A DNA stretch of 39,234 nucleotides, from assembly GCA_004376375.1 (NCBI GenBank), contig SOJX01000023.1, forward strand, positions 100,013 through 139,246. Direction: 5' to 3'. This DNA is from Planctomycetota bacterium (lineage in GTDB: Bacteria > Planctomycetota > E44-bin39). The notes beneath the pieces are model-generated. The model saw nothing but the letters and a program-made list of their open reading frames with translations. It searched no databases and was not told the origin of the DNA. Positions 16,655-23,650 of the stretch are shown here, one piece after another (the first letter of the stretch is position 1; the number at the start of each line of letters is the position of its first letter). A program made the translations under genes and the position numbers.

Positions 16655-16683
16655 ACTATATCGCGGGCAGTTAAGCCGGTCAA
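16655..16683 (-). promoter_or_regulatory. sigma-70 promoter for purH
   Basis: On the minus strand TTGACC (16683-16678), a 17-base spacer, then TATAGT (16660-16655). Each hexamer matches five of six consensus positions. It lies about 45 bases upstream of the purH ATG at 16611, which supports that start over any further upstream. Confidence 0.7.
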
Positions 16684-16730
16684 GAGAAAAGGCAATCGGA
16701 TTTGGCAATAAGCACAGGATTAAATATTTC

Positions 16731-16759
16731 TTGAGAAAATCAGCGTTTTTAAGTATAAT
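16731..16759 (+). promoter_or_regulatory. sigma-70 promoter for the paralogue/rSAM operon
   Basis: TTGAGA at 16731-16736, a 17-base spacer, then a perfect TATAAT at 16754-16759. The predicted transcript starts near 16766, about 53 bases before the ATG at 16819. It is back to back with the purH promoter. Confidence 0.75.
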
Positions 16760-16818
16760 AATTGCATCCGAAGCATGGTGCCGCATCCTCAATTCCGCAA
16801 ATGCCCGAAAGTTTGCCC

Positions 16819-17466
16819 ATGCGTTTCACAATCACGGATTTCGAAGCAATCCATCCCGTGGGGAATTATCCTGTCCCCCTGTATCCCACCCGCAAGCAGG
16901 CGAAAAAGCTTGGGATTGATCTTTACCGCATACCGGAGCCGGTCTGGAAGAAGTTCGGCCGAAAAGCGCTGATAGGAGCTGTCTTCCTGACTTTGGCAAA
17001 CAGCAGATGCGGGACGCCCGGTTGCGTGCGACAGTTGCCACCTGGCCTGCAATTGGTTCCGAAATCCGAGAGATGTCTTGATGAAGCCGAGGCAAGGCAG
17101 ATCATTCTCGACAGGTTCGCGGCCGAAGGTGTTACCTTTAACGAGGACATGCAGTACAAAGTGCCATTCGTCGAGTTTGAAGCAGACGGTTTCGACAGTT
17201 ATACGGAGATTGGCTTTGAGTATACGTCAAGAGAAGACGCCGAGCTGTATGACGCTCTTATGGATAACGGTGAATGGGGTGAGTACAATCGGCTCTCTTT
17301 GAGTAATTACGAATTAAGCACGCTGTACTACAACATGATGGTCGGCAGTCACGCCGTAAAGAATTTCAAATCCGGGAGCAAGCAAACTCTGACAGAAGAG
17401 CGGGATTATCTGATCGAGCAGGTCGAGGAATTCATCAACTGGCTCAAAGCCCATGGGAAACTGTAA
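16819..17466 (+). CDS. unknown protein, first of a tandem paralogue pair (possible rSAM substrate)
   Basis: A 215-residue protein of no recognised family. It is colinear with the next gene over its full length. The N-terminal ~45 residues contain PLYPTRKQAKKLGIDLYRIP, then KKFGRKA and a hydrophobic stretch (about 50-61) followed by cysteines C64 and C69 in CGTPGCVRQ. Next comes ERCLDEAEARQIILDRFAAE (C86), a VPFVEFEADGFDSYTEIGFE segment, and GSHAVKNFKSGS. The last ~30 residues form an amphipathic helix ending WLKAHGKL. The start at 16819 is set by alignment with the paralogue MRFT start; an upstream in-frame ATG at 16801 is possible. Its stop TAA overlaps the next ATG by one base. Position in a promoter-led operon before a radical SAM/SPASM gene suggests it is a substrate or partner of that enzyme; this is inference. 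Confidence 0.8.
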   Translation: MRFTITDFEAIHPVGNYPVPLYPTRKQAKKLGIDLYRIPEPVWKKFGRKALIGAVFLTLANSRCGTPGCVRQLPPGLQLVPKSERCLDEAEARQIILDRFAAEGVTFNEDMQYKVPFVEFEADGFDSYTEIGFEYTSREDAELYDALMDNGEWGEYNRLSLSNYELSTLYYNMMVGSHAVKNFKSGSKQTLTEERDYLIEQVEEFINWLKAHGKL

Positions 17467-18110
17467 TGCGATTCACACAAAAAGATTTTGAATCTGTCTG
17501 GCCGGTAGCGGATTACACGCTGCCGGTCTATCCGACGCGTGAACAGGCCGGAGAACTGGGAATCGATCTTTACCGTATTCCAGATACCGCGTGGAAGCGT
17601 TTCGGCCGGAAAGCTCTGGTCGGGGCAATTCTCATATCCATGTCAAATCTTGGCGCATGCCCCGGATGTGTCCGCAATCGGCATCCTTACTATATTCCTC
17701 CCCCCGAGGCGGAAAGATGCCTCACCGAAGCGGAGGCAAGACAGATTGTTCTCGACCGCTTCGCCGCCGAAGGCGTTACATTCAACCAGGACTACCAGTA
17801 TAAGATCCCGTTCGTTGAATTCAATGCAGACGGTTTTGACAGTTATAGTGAAATTGGATTCGAATACTATTCGCAGGAAGACGCCGAGTTGTACGATACT
17901 CTTACAAAAGCATATGACTGGACGGAGCGCGAGCGGCTCTTTCTGGAAGGGGGAGAGACTGCAACACTCAATTACAATATGTCTGCCGGCAGCCATGCGG
18001 TGAAGAATTTCAAGGCTGGCACCAAGGGTACGCTGGCTGAAGAACGGCAGTATCTTATTGACCAGGTAGAAGAATTCATAAGCTGGCTCAAGGCGCACGG
18101 AAGGTTATAG
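17466..18110 (+). CDS. unknown protein, second of a tandem paralogue pair (possible rSAM substrate)
   Basis: A 214-residue paralogue of the preceding gene, more than half identical by eye. Most strongly kept are TREQAGELGIDLYRIP, KRFGRKALVGA, PGCVR, ERCLTEAEARQIVLDRFAAE, YQYKIPFVEFNADGFDSY, EIGFEY, GSHAVKNFK and the end WLKAHGRL. Cysteines are C65, C68 and C85. The segment SNLGAC after the hydrophobic stretch resembles a lipobox, but the preceding region is too long for a normal lipoprotein signal and the paralogue does not share it. The region around residues 145-172 differs most between the copies. The start overlaps the previous stop (TAATG), so translation is probably coupled. The stop lies four bases before the radical SAM start. 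Confidence 0.8.
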   Translation: MRFTQKDFESVWPVADYTLPVYPTREQAGELGIDLYRIPDTAWKRFGRKALVGAILISMSNLGACPGCVRNRHPYYIPPPEAERCLTEAEARQIVLDRFAAEGVTFNQDYQYKIPFVEFNADGFDSYSEIGFEYYSQEDAELYDTLTKAYDWTERERLFLEGGETATLNYNMSAGSHAVKNFKAGTKGTLAEERQYLIDQVEEFISWLKAHGRL

Positions 18111-18114
18111 CGCT

Positions 18115-19239
18115 TTGAATATCACTCTCCACATGACAAACAAGTGCAACCTCGCCTGCGATTACTGTTACGTCCCCAAGAACACAAACGAGATGAACGA
18201 GGAAATCATCGAGCAGTCCATCCGATACGCGATGTCGGACGGCAGCCCGACGATAAGCATAGTATTCTTCGGCGGCGAGCCGCTCATGGAAAAACCGCTC
18301 ATCGAGCACGCGATCGGCATCTGCCGCTCGATAGAAAAGAAAGGCAGACATTTCTTCCACCTGAAGATAAGCACGAACGGCACGCTACTGGACGAAGAGA
18401 CGCTGAAGTTCCTCAAGCGCGAGCAGGTGCTGCTCTCGATAAGCATGGATGGCAACCGGAGCGCGCACGATACCCACCGCAAGTTCCCGGACGGTAACGG
18501 AAGTTTCGACCTGGTCGACGAAAAAGCCTCGCTGGCGCTCGAGTATCACCCCTATGCGACCGCGCTCTCGGTCATTACTCCGCAAAACGCCGGGTACGTG
18601 TGCGAGTCAAGCGAATACCTTCTGAACAAAGGTTTCAAGTACATTATCTCCGCGCCCGACTTCGATTCAGTGTGGGACGAGAAGTCGATGTCGGTGCTGG
18701 AAAGGCAGTACAGGAAACTGTCCAAAATCTATATTGAGAAAACAAGGGACAAGAAGGATTTCTACCTCGCCCCGTTCGAGGAAAAACTCGCCTCCCATAT
18801 CTGCGGGCCGTACAAAAAATACGAGCGCTGCGAGCTGGGAATAAAGAACGTCTCGATCGCGCCCGACGGCTCCATCTTTCCCTGTATCCAGTTCGTGTAC
18901 GAGGACCCCGGGCGCTGGTGCATCGGCGACGTGTGGAAAGGCATAGACACTGCGAAGCGCGAGGCTATCTACACCGAAAGCGAAGAAGAAAAGGAAAGCT
19001 GCACGACCTGCGAAGTCAAGGGCAGGTGCCGCAACTGGTGCGGTTGCCTGAACTGGCACACGACCGGGAACGTGAACAAGGTCTCGCCCACCGTCTGCGC
19101 ATACGAGCGGATGATTACCCCGATTGCCGACAGCATCGGCAACCGGTTGTTCAAGAAACGCACTCCCCTCTTCATCGACAAGTTCTACAACGCAGCGTAC
19201 CCGTTCCTGGCGCTTTTCAGGGAAAAGAAAGATATTTAA
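18115..19239 (+). CDS. radical SAM/SPASM protein, probable peptide- or protein-modifying enzyme
   Basis: A 374-residue radical SAM enzyme. The cluster motif is C11-x3-C15-x2-C18 in TNKCNLACDYCY; FFGGEPLME (51-59) is the SAM-binding GGEP. The C-terminal part is a SPASM-type auxiliary cluster region: C230, C239, C257 (APDGSIFPC), C269, then C296, C299, C305, C309, C311 and C328. This layout is typical of maturases that modify ribosomally made peptides or sulfatases. TTG at 18115 is preferred over a later ATG because it completes the first strand before the cluster (NITLHMTNKC); GGAAGG lies about ten bases upstream. It directly follows the two paralogues and ends the operon one base before a palindromic element. 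No export or protease gene accompanies it. Confidence 0.9.
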   Translation: MNITLHMTNKCNLACDYCYVPKNTNEMNEEIIEQSIRYAMSDGSPTISIVFFGGEPLMEKPLIEHAIGICRSIEKKGRHFFHLKISTNGTLLDEETLKFLKREQVLLSISMDGNRSAHDTHRKFPDGNGSFDLVDEKASLALEYHPYATALSVITPQNAGYVCESSEYLLNKGFKYIISAPDFDSVWDEKSMSVLERQYRKLSKIYIEKTRDKKDFYLAPFEEKLASHICGPYKKYERCELGIKNVSIAPDGSIFPCIQFVYEDPGRWCIGDVWKGIDTAKREAIYTESEEEKESCTTCEVKGRCRNWCGCLNWHTTGNVNKVSPTVCAYERMITPIADSIGNRLFKKRTPLFIDKFYNAAYPFLALFREKKDI

Positions 19240-19240
19240 T

Positions 19241-19302
19241 TGTAGGGGCGGGTCTCAGACCCGCCCGATAATAAGAGGGCAGGTTTGAAACCTGCCCCTA
19301 CA
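19241..19302. repeat. TGTAGGGGC-end element with two internal hairpins, copy 3
   Basis: A 62-base element with outer ends TGTAGGGGC and GCCCCTACA. Inside are two 21-base palindromes with ten-base arms, GGGCGGGTCT/AGACCCGCCC and GGGCAGGTTT/AAACCTGCCC, each around a single central base and separated by GATAATAAGA. It begins one base after the radical SAM stop codon. Confidence 0.88.
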
Positions 19303-19333
19303 AAGAAAACGGGGCGATTCATGGAATCGCCCC
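19303..19333 (-). terminator. rho-independent terminator of alanine dehydrogenase
   Basis: GGGGCGATTC and its exact complement (19311-19320 and 19324-19333) form a ten-base stem with a three-base loop. On the minus strand it is followed by a T-rich run (GTTTTCTTT, 19310-19302). It lies 35 bases downstream of the ald stop. Confidence 0.85.
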
Positions 19334-19368
19334 GCCTGCTTATGCCTTTTCCGGTCTCGCCTGACAGA

Positions 19369-20481
19369 TTAGAAAACTTCTTCCGGCGGCGTGTAGGGGA
19401 TGCCGAACACGTCTGCGACCGGCTTGTATGTCAGCTTGCCTTCGACCGTGTTGAGGCCGGTGTAAATCATGCGGCTGTCTTTGCAGGCCTGCTTCCAGCC
19501 CTTGTTGGCGATTTCAAGCGCGTAGGGAATCGTCTCGTTCGTCAGCGCAAATGTGGACGTGCGGGGCACGCAGCCCGGCATGTTGGCCACGCAGTAGTGG
19601 ATAACACCGTCGACCTCGTAGATCGGATCGGCGTGGGTCGTCGGCTTCGACGTCTCGCAACAGCCGCCCTGGTCGATCGACACATCGACGATAACTGCGC
19701 CCTTCTGCATGCCTTTGAGCATCTCGCGGCTGATGATCCACGGCGCCTTGTCGCCGGTCACGAGCACGCTGCCTATAACCAGGTCCGCCGTCTTCAGCTC
19801 TTCGCGGATGTTGATGGGGTTCAACTTCAGGGTTTTCATCCGGCCGCGGTAAATCTCGTCAATGGCGCGGAGGCGGTTCGGGTTACGGGTCATGATTGTG
19901 ACGTCGGCGCCGAGACCGATCGCCATCTGCGCGGCATGCTTGCCGACAATACCCGCGCCCAGCACGACGACCTTGGCAGGGCTGGTGGCGGGGACGCCGC
20001 CGATGAAAATACCGCGTCCGCCGTAGGTTGCCTGGAGATACTTTGCGCCTTCGACGGTCGCGAGCCGGCCCGCGACTTCGCTCATCGGAATCAGAAGCGG
20101 CAGCGAGCCGTCTTCCGCTTCCATCGTTTCGTAAGCGATAGCAATAACCCCGGTTTCGAGGGTTTTTTTCGTCAACTCGACGTCACCGGCCAGATGGAAG
20201 TAGGTATACCATATCTGACCCTTCTTCATCATGGAGAATTCCGGGCCGACCGGCTCCTTGATTTTGATAATCATTTCAGCCTTGTCAAAAACGTCCTTGG
20301 CCTCTGGAAGGATCTCCGCCCCGGCGGCTTTGTAATCATCGTCAATGAACCCCGGTCCTTCACCGGCCCTGGTCTGCACGAAGCATGTATGACCGGCCTG
20401 AACCAGAAGCTCCACACCGGCCGGGGTCATTCCGATACGGTACTCGTGGTTCTTGATCTCCTTCGGTATACCGATAATCAT
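19369..20481 (-). CDS. ald: alanine dehydrogenase
   Basis: NAD-dependent interconversion of L-alanine with pyruvate and ammonia, a cytoplasmic hexamer in known cases. The protein is 370 residues, the family length. Visible are MIIGIPKEIKNHEYRIGMTP, the substrate lysine region EMIIKIKEP, YFHLA, the NAD fold GIFIGGVPATSPAKVVVLGA followed by GIVGKHAAQMAIGLGADVT, and IDQGGCCETSKPTTHADP. A GAGGAGGGA ribosome site precedes the ATG. A promoter and a terminator bracket it, so it is transcribed alone. Confidence 0.96.
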   Translation of the reverse strand: MIIGIPKEIKNHEYRIGMTPAGVELLVQAGHTCFVQTRAGEGPGFIDDDYKAAGAEILPEAKDVFDKAEMIIKIKEPVGPEFSMMKKGQIWYTYFHLAGDVELTKKTLETGVIAIAYETMEAEDGSLPLLIPMSEVAGRLATVEGAKYLQATYGGRGIFIGGVPATSPAKVVVLGAGIVGKHAAQMAIGLGADVTIMTRNPNRLRAIDEIYRGRMKTLKLNPINIREELKTADLVIGSVLVTGDKAPWIISREMLKGMQKGAVIVDVSIDQGGCCETSKPTTHADPIYEVDGVIHYCVANMPGCVPRTSTFALTNETIPYALEIANKGWKQACKDSRMIYTGLNTVEGKLTYKPVADVFGIPYTPPEEVF

Positions 20482-20528
20482 TGCCTTCCCTCCTCAAAAA
20501 GGTTGATTGTGAGCACGAGAAGACCGAT

Positions 20529-20557
20529 ATATTACTCACCTGTGAAAAATATGTCAA
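20529..20557 (-). promoter_or_regulatory. sigma-70 promoter for ald
   Basis: On the minus strand a perfect TTGACA (20557-20552), a 17-base spacer and TAATAT (20534-20529, four of six). It lies about 48 bases upstream of the ald ATG. Confidence 0.65.
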
Positions 20558-20576
20558 GGATATTTCATTCGGGAAA

Positions 20577-20604
20577 GGTCATTCGGTCCTTCGGTCCCTC
20601 GGTC
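20577..20604. repeat. 8-base CGGTC array, short copy
   Basis: GGTC followed by three 8-base units ATTCGGTC, CTTCGGTC, CCTCGGTC. The same unit makes the larger array at 25061-25164. Confidence 0.85.
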
Positions 20605-20613
20605 TTTATGTTA

Positions 20614-20670
20614 TTAACGTCGCGCAAGCGCGACCGCTAACAGATTAACGCGCAGCAAGCTGCGCCGCTA
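20614..20670. repeat. two 26-base elements with fixed ends and covarying stems
   Basis: 20614-20639 and 20645-20670 have the same plan: TTAACG, six bases, AA, the six complementary bases, CCGCTA. The inner arms differ (TCGCGC/GCGCGA and CGCAGC/GCTGCG), yet each pair is perfectly complementary. Five bases (ACAGA) separate them. Confidence 0.88.
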
Positions 20671-20685
20671 TATGTATTTTCTATT

Positions 20686-20715
20686 TCATAATTCATAATT
20701 TTGAATTCATAATTT
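20686..20715. repeat. TTCATAATT short repeat
   Basis: Three copies of TTCATAATT or close variants, two in tandem and one after TTTTGAA. The same word recurs in the array at 25740. Confidence 0.7.
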
Positions 20716-20788
20716 CTTTCACCCCTCACCGTGTCTGAACTTACGCGATTGATGTTACATACTCCATTAAGAATCCGCAATCGATGTG

Positions 20789-20820
20789 ACTTGGTACTTG
20801 GTACTTGGTACTTGGTACTT
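20789..20820. repeat. 7-base ACTTGGT tandem array
   Basis: Four perfect ACTTGGT units plus ACTT. The array ends two bases before the kinase stop codon (minus strand). Confidence 0.93.
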
Positions 20821-20822
20821 CT

Positions 20823-21884
20823 TTAGAACTTCAGGCGGGGTCTTTTTCTCTTGCCGGTCAGACCGTCAATCTCTTTTATGACCGCGGCCGGGGTCTGGTA
20901 GCGTTTCTTCCGGTCCTTCTGCGTCATGTTGTCGATTATATACTCGGTTGCAATCGAAAGGTCCGGCCTCACGTCGCGGGCGGGCGGGATCGCATCGCTG
21001 AGCTGCTTGGCGATGACGACCCCCATTGAATCGCCGTCGAACGGAGGGCCGCCCGTAACCATCTCGTAAAGCGAAATCCCGAGCGCGTAGATGTCGCTCC
21101 GGACGTCGATATCCTCTTCACCCCGCACCTGCTCGGGCGAGATGTAATGCGGCGTTCCAAGCGTAATCCCGGAAGCCGTAACCCTGGCGTCGCTGGCCGG
21201 GCCCTTCGCAAGCCCCAGGTCGGCGAGCTTGGCAACGCCGTCGCGGGTAATAAGGATGTTGTCCGGCTTGACGTCGCGGTGGACGATATTGTGCTCGGCG
21301 GCGTACTCGAGCCCCCGGCATATCTGGCGCACGATCTCGAGCGCGTCGCCCTCATCCATCAGTCCATAGCCGTCCAGTACATCCGCGACCGACTTGCCGT
21401 CGATGTATTCCATCGCGTAGTAATAGATGCCCTTGACGTTCCCGAGTTTCTTGCCCTGGACGATGTTGGGATGCGAAAGCGTAAGCGCGACCCGCGCCTC
21501 GCGGAGGAACCTTTCGAGATGGCTGTCCTCCTCCTTGGCGGAAGCGGGGGGAAGAATCTTGAGCGCGATGGTCTCGCCCGAATCAGTATCCACGGCCTTG
21601 AAGACCGCGCCCATGCCGCCGCGGCCGAGCTTGCCGTGAATTTCGTAATTCGCGAATCTTTTCTTCGCCGGGCTTACCTCGATGCTGCCGATATTCTGTA
21701 ACTCCTCGAGCTTCTCACGGGAAAGCGCGCCCTTCGCCACCAGCACGTCGCCGAGAGAGCCCGGGGAGCGCCCCCCTGCTTTCTCGTGACGCTGGTATTC
21801 AACCGCTTCATGGAGCTGGTCAATCTCAACGAAACGGCGGGACAGCAAAAGCTGTGCAAGAATTACGTCTGCGTCCTCGGGCAT
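20823..21884 (-). CDS. Hanks-type Ser/Thr protein kinase, soluble
   Basis: A 353-residue kinase without membrane segment. Residues 1-65 form a helical region with two repeats of the LGDVLVAKGALSREKLEEL type, seen before kinase and secretion-ATPase domains. The kinase domain (about 80-345) has the glycine loop GKLGRGGMGAV, catalytic lysine K109 in IALKI, helix C glutamate in FLREAR, HRDVKPDN (D204, N209), DLG in place of DFG (222-224), and GTPHYISPEQ as the activation-segment end. All catalytic residues are present, so it should be active. It is last in a three-gene minus-strand operon after two exported TPR proteins, 20 bases after the preceding stop. It would act in the cytoplasm, so the exported TPR proteins are not obvious direct substrates. 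Confidence 0.93.
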   Translation of the reverse strand: MPEDADVILAQLLLSRRFVEIDQLHEAVEYQRHEKAGGRSPGSLGDVLVAKGALSREKLEELQNIGSIEVSPAKKRFANYEIHGKLGRGGMGAVFKAVDTDSGETIALKILPPASAKEEDSHLERFLREARVALTLSHPNIVQGKKLGNVKGIYYYAMEYIDGKSVADVLDGYGLMDEGDALEIVRQICRGLEYAAEHNIVHRDVKPDNILITRDGVAKLADLGLAKGPASDARVTASGITLGTPHYISPEQVRGEEDIDVRSDIYALGISLYEMVTGGPPFDGDSMGVVIAKQLSDAIPPARDVRPDLSIATEYIIDNMTQKDRKKRYQTPAAVIKEIDGLTGKRKRPRLKF

Positions 21885-21904
21885 GGCGTCTGTGCTTCGC
21901 TCCT

Positions 21905-23626
21905 CTACTTACCGCTTTTCCCGGATTTCTGTTTATCTATCGCCTTGATTTTGAGCCGTCCGTTATCCGGCTTTTCCTCGGGTTGCTCTTCTTTCTTTTC
22001 AGGTTTTTCGGGTTCTTTATTTTCCGGCTTCTCAGGCTCTTCGGATTTTTTCTTTTCTTCGTCCTGCCTGGACTTCAAATCCTCCAGGAATTTGCGGACC
22101 TCCTTCGCGTGAGGCCCGAGAGGAAACGCTTCGAGGTATGCGGCGCAAGCCTTCTCTAGCTCCTCATCATCCGCATTACTTTCGGCCAGCATGCGGGCTT
22201 TTTCAAAAATCAGCTTTTCATCGTTCGGACATGCCTCGATTCCGTCCTCGACAAGTTCGAGTGCGTCGTCCGTCATCCCCGCTTCTTCGCGGATCTGCGC
22301 GCGGCGGAGCCACGCAAGCCCGAGCGAAGAATCAAGCTCGCAGGCCCTGCGGAATAGCGCGTTGGCTCGGCGCAGTTCCCGCCGCCGATAGGCGTTCTCT
22401 GCCGCGGGCAAAATATATCGACCGCCAAGAGGGTCAAATTCCTGCGCTGTGATTACAACGTTATCCAATTCCGAAAGAATCCCATTATATTTAATCTTTG
22501 ACAGAAGGTACTCGTAAAGCAAAGCTCCCAACTTATTCTGCGACTCCATCCATGAGGGATCCGACTCGCGCACGGCAACGACTCTTTTTTTTATATCCGC
22601 CAGAGCAGCGCTGTTATCTGTGTCTGCAATAATGGTTTTATAAAGCTCTTTACCCAAATTGTTATGCGCCTTCAGCCAGCCGGGGTCCGTGACCCTCACC
22701 TTTTCGAATGCTTCATTGATATTCTTCAGGCTGGTCGCACTGGGAACATTTTCCATAGCATGCTTATGCAGTGCCCATGCCAGCTTTTCGTACGCTTCCA
22801 TCCATGCGGAATCATACTCAAGCGCCTTCCGATAGCAATAGGCGGCTGCAGCCCATTTCCTGTTCAAAAGTAAAATCTCGCCTTGCACCATCTCGATTTT
22901 CGGGTGTTTAATAGTCCGGGATATCTCTTGGAGAGCTCCCAACGGAGTCTTCCTACCAGATATAAACATCTTCCTGATTTTTTCAATTCTTTCTTCAGTC
23001 TCGGGCGTAAGGTCAGGCGGCAGGTCTTTGGGTAGTTTGTCTTTCAGCACCCAGCCGCCACCGTGTTCGACGTAGCCCGATATCCGCCTGACCGCGGGCG
23101 ACTGCGGATACAGGATTTTCGCCACAGCCTTTATGTAACCTGCAAACTTAGCGTTCTTTTTCTTCTCGTACGCATCGGCTATGGCAATAAGGACTTCGGG
23201 GCTGATTTCGGGAGCAGGTTTAATCTCGCTGCGCCACGGTTTGAAAGTGAAAATAAACCTGGCGACGCGGGCGGTCCTTTCCGGGCGCGCCAGCATCGCC
23301 ATGGTCTCGGTAAGGGGAAGCTCAACAAAGCATTCCTCGAGACCGGAGACGTTATCCAGGTGAACACGGTTCTCGTGCTCGCCCAGATTCTCAAGCATCT
23401 GGGACCACCGCTTTTTCGGGTCCACCATTTCGGCGCCGTTGTCGGGCGGATCGGGAACGGCCGGAGCATCGGGCTCAGCGGGACTATCGGGCTCAGCGGG
23501 AGCTTTGGGCTCCTGCCCGGGCGGGTCTTCCACCGGCTCACCGGCAAATGCGGCGCCGGCGTTCGATAAAACGAGGGCAAGTATAACCAGCGCAACCGGA
23601 ATGACGGGATTAGTCAGGTGCGACAT
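21905..23626 (-). CDS. secreted TPR protein with Pro/Glu- and Lys/Glu-rich ends
   Basis: A 573-residue exported protein. The signal peptide ends around NAGAAFA (residue ~28). It is followed by a Pro/Glu/Asp-rich linker (to ~62), a domain with conserved-looking SGYVEHGGGWVLKDKLPKDL, then TPR-like helical pairs from about 250 to 500 (KWAAAAYCYRKALEYDSAWM, RANALFRRACELDSSLGLAW, MTDDALELVEDGIEACPNDE). The last ~70 residues are a Lys/Glu/Pro low-complexity tail. GGGGGAGAG lies nine bases before the ATG. It is the middle gene of a TPR-TPR-kinase operon. TPRs normally bind other proteins; the partner is unknown. Confidence 0.85.
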   Translation of the reverse strand: MSHLTNPVIPVALVILALVLSNAGAAFAGEPVEDPPGQEPKAPAEPDSPAEPDAPAVPDPPDNGAEMVDPKKRWSQMLENLGEHENRVHLDNVSGLEECFVELPLTETMAMLARPERTARVARFIFTFKPWRSEIKPAPEISPEVLIAIADAYEKKKNAKFAGYIKAVAKILYPQSPAVRRISGYVEHGGGWVLKDKLPKDLPPDLTPETEERIEKIRKMFISGRKTPLGALQEISRTIKHPKIEMVQGEILLLNRKWAAAAYCYRKALEYDSAWMEAYEKLAWALHKHAMENVPSATSLKNINEAFEKVRVTDPGWLKAHNNLGKELYKTIIADTDNSAALADIKKRVVAVRESDPSWMESQNKLGALLYEYLLSKIKYNGILSELDNVVITAQEFDPLGGRYILPAAENAYRRRELRRANALFRRACELDSSLGLAWLRRAQIREEAGMTDDALELVEDGIEACPNDEKLIFEKARMLAESNADDEELEKACAAYLEAFPLGPHAKEVRKFLEDLKSRQDEEKKKSEEPEKPENKEPEKPEKKEEQPEEKPDNGRLKIKAIDKQKSGKSGK

Positions 23627-23650
23627 ATAAGTCGCTCTCCCCCTCTCGCG

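Larger units (their letters stand above)
20482..20822. other. 341-base intergenic region: ald promoter and four repeat types
   Basis: No gene is seen. From left to right it contains the ald ribosome site and promoter (to 20557), an 8-base array (20577-20604), two 26-base hairpin elements (20614-20639 and 20645-20670), TTCATAATT repeats (20686-20715), about 70 bases without recognised structure, and a 7-base array (20789-20820) that ends two bases before the kinase stop. Confidence 0.85.

Noticed and set aside
16612..16695. longer purH start at 16695
   Set aside because: It would begin upstream of the purH -10 and -35 hexamers and has no ribosome site; the ATG at 16611 has GGAGG.
17466..18110. 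lipoprotein signal (LGAC) in the second paralogue
   Set aside because: The hydrophobic stretch begins near residue 48, too far from the N-terminus, and the paralogue has SRC at that place.
19285..20640. 451-codon open frame on the plus strand
   Set aside because: It is antisense to alanine dehydrogenase and runs through its terminator, promoter and several repeats.
20614..20670. rho-independent terminators
   Set aside because: The hairpins have short arms and no T-run on either strand; the ald and kinase genes both point away from a terminator role here or have their own.
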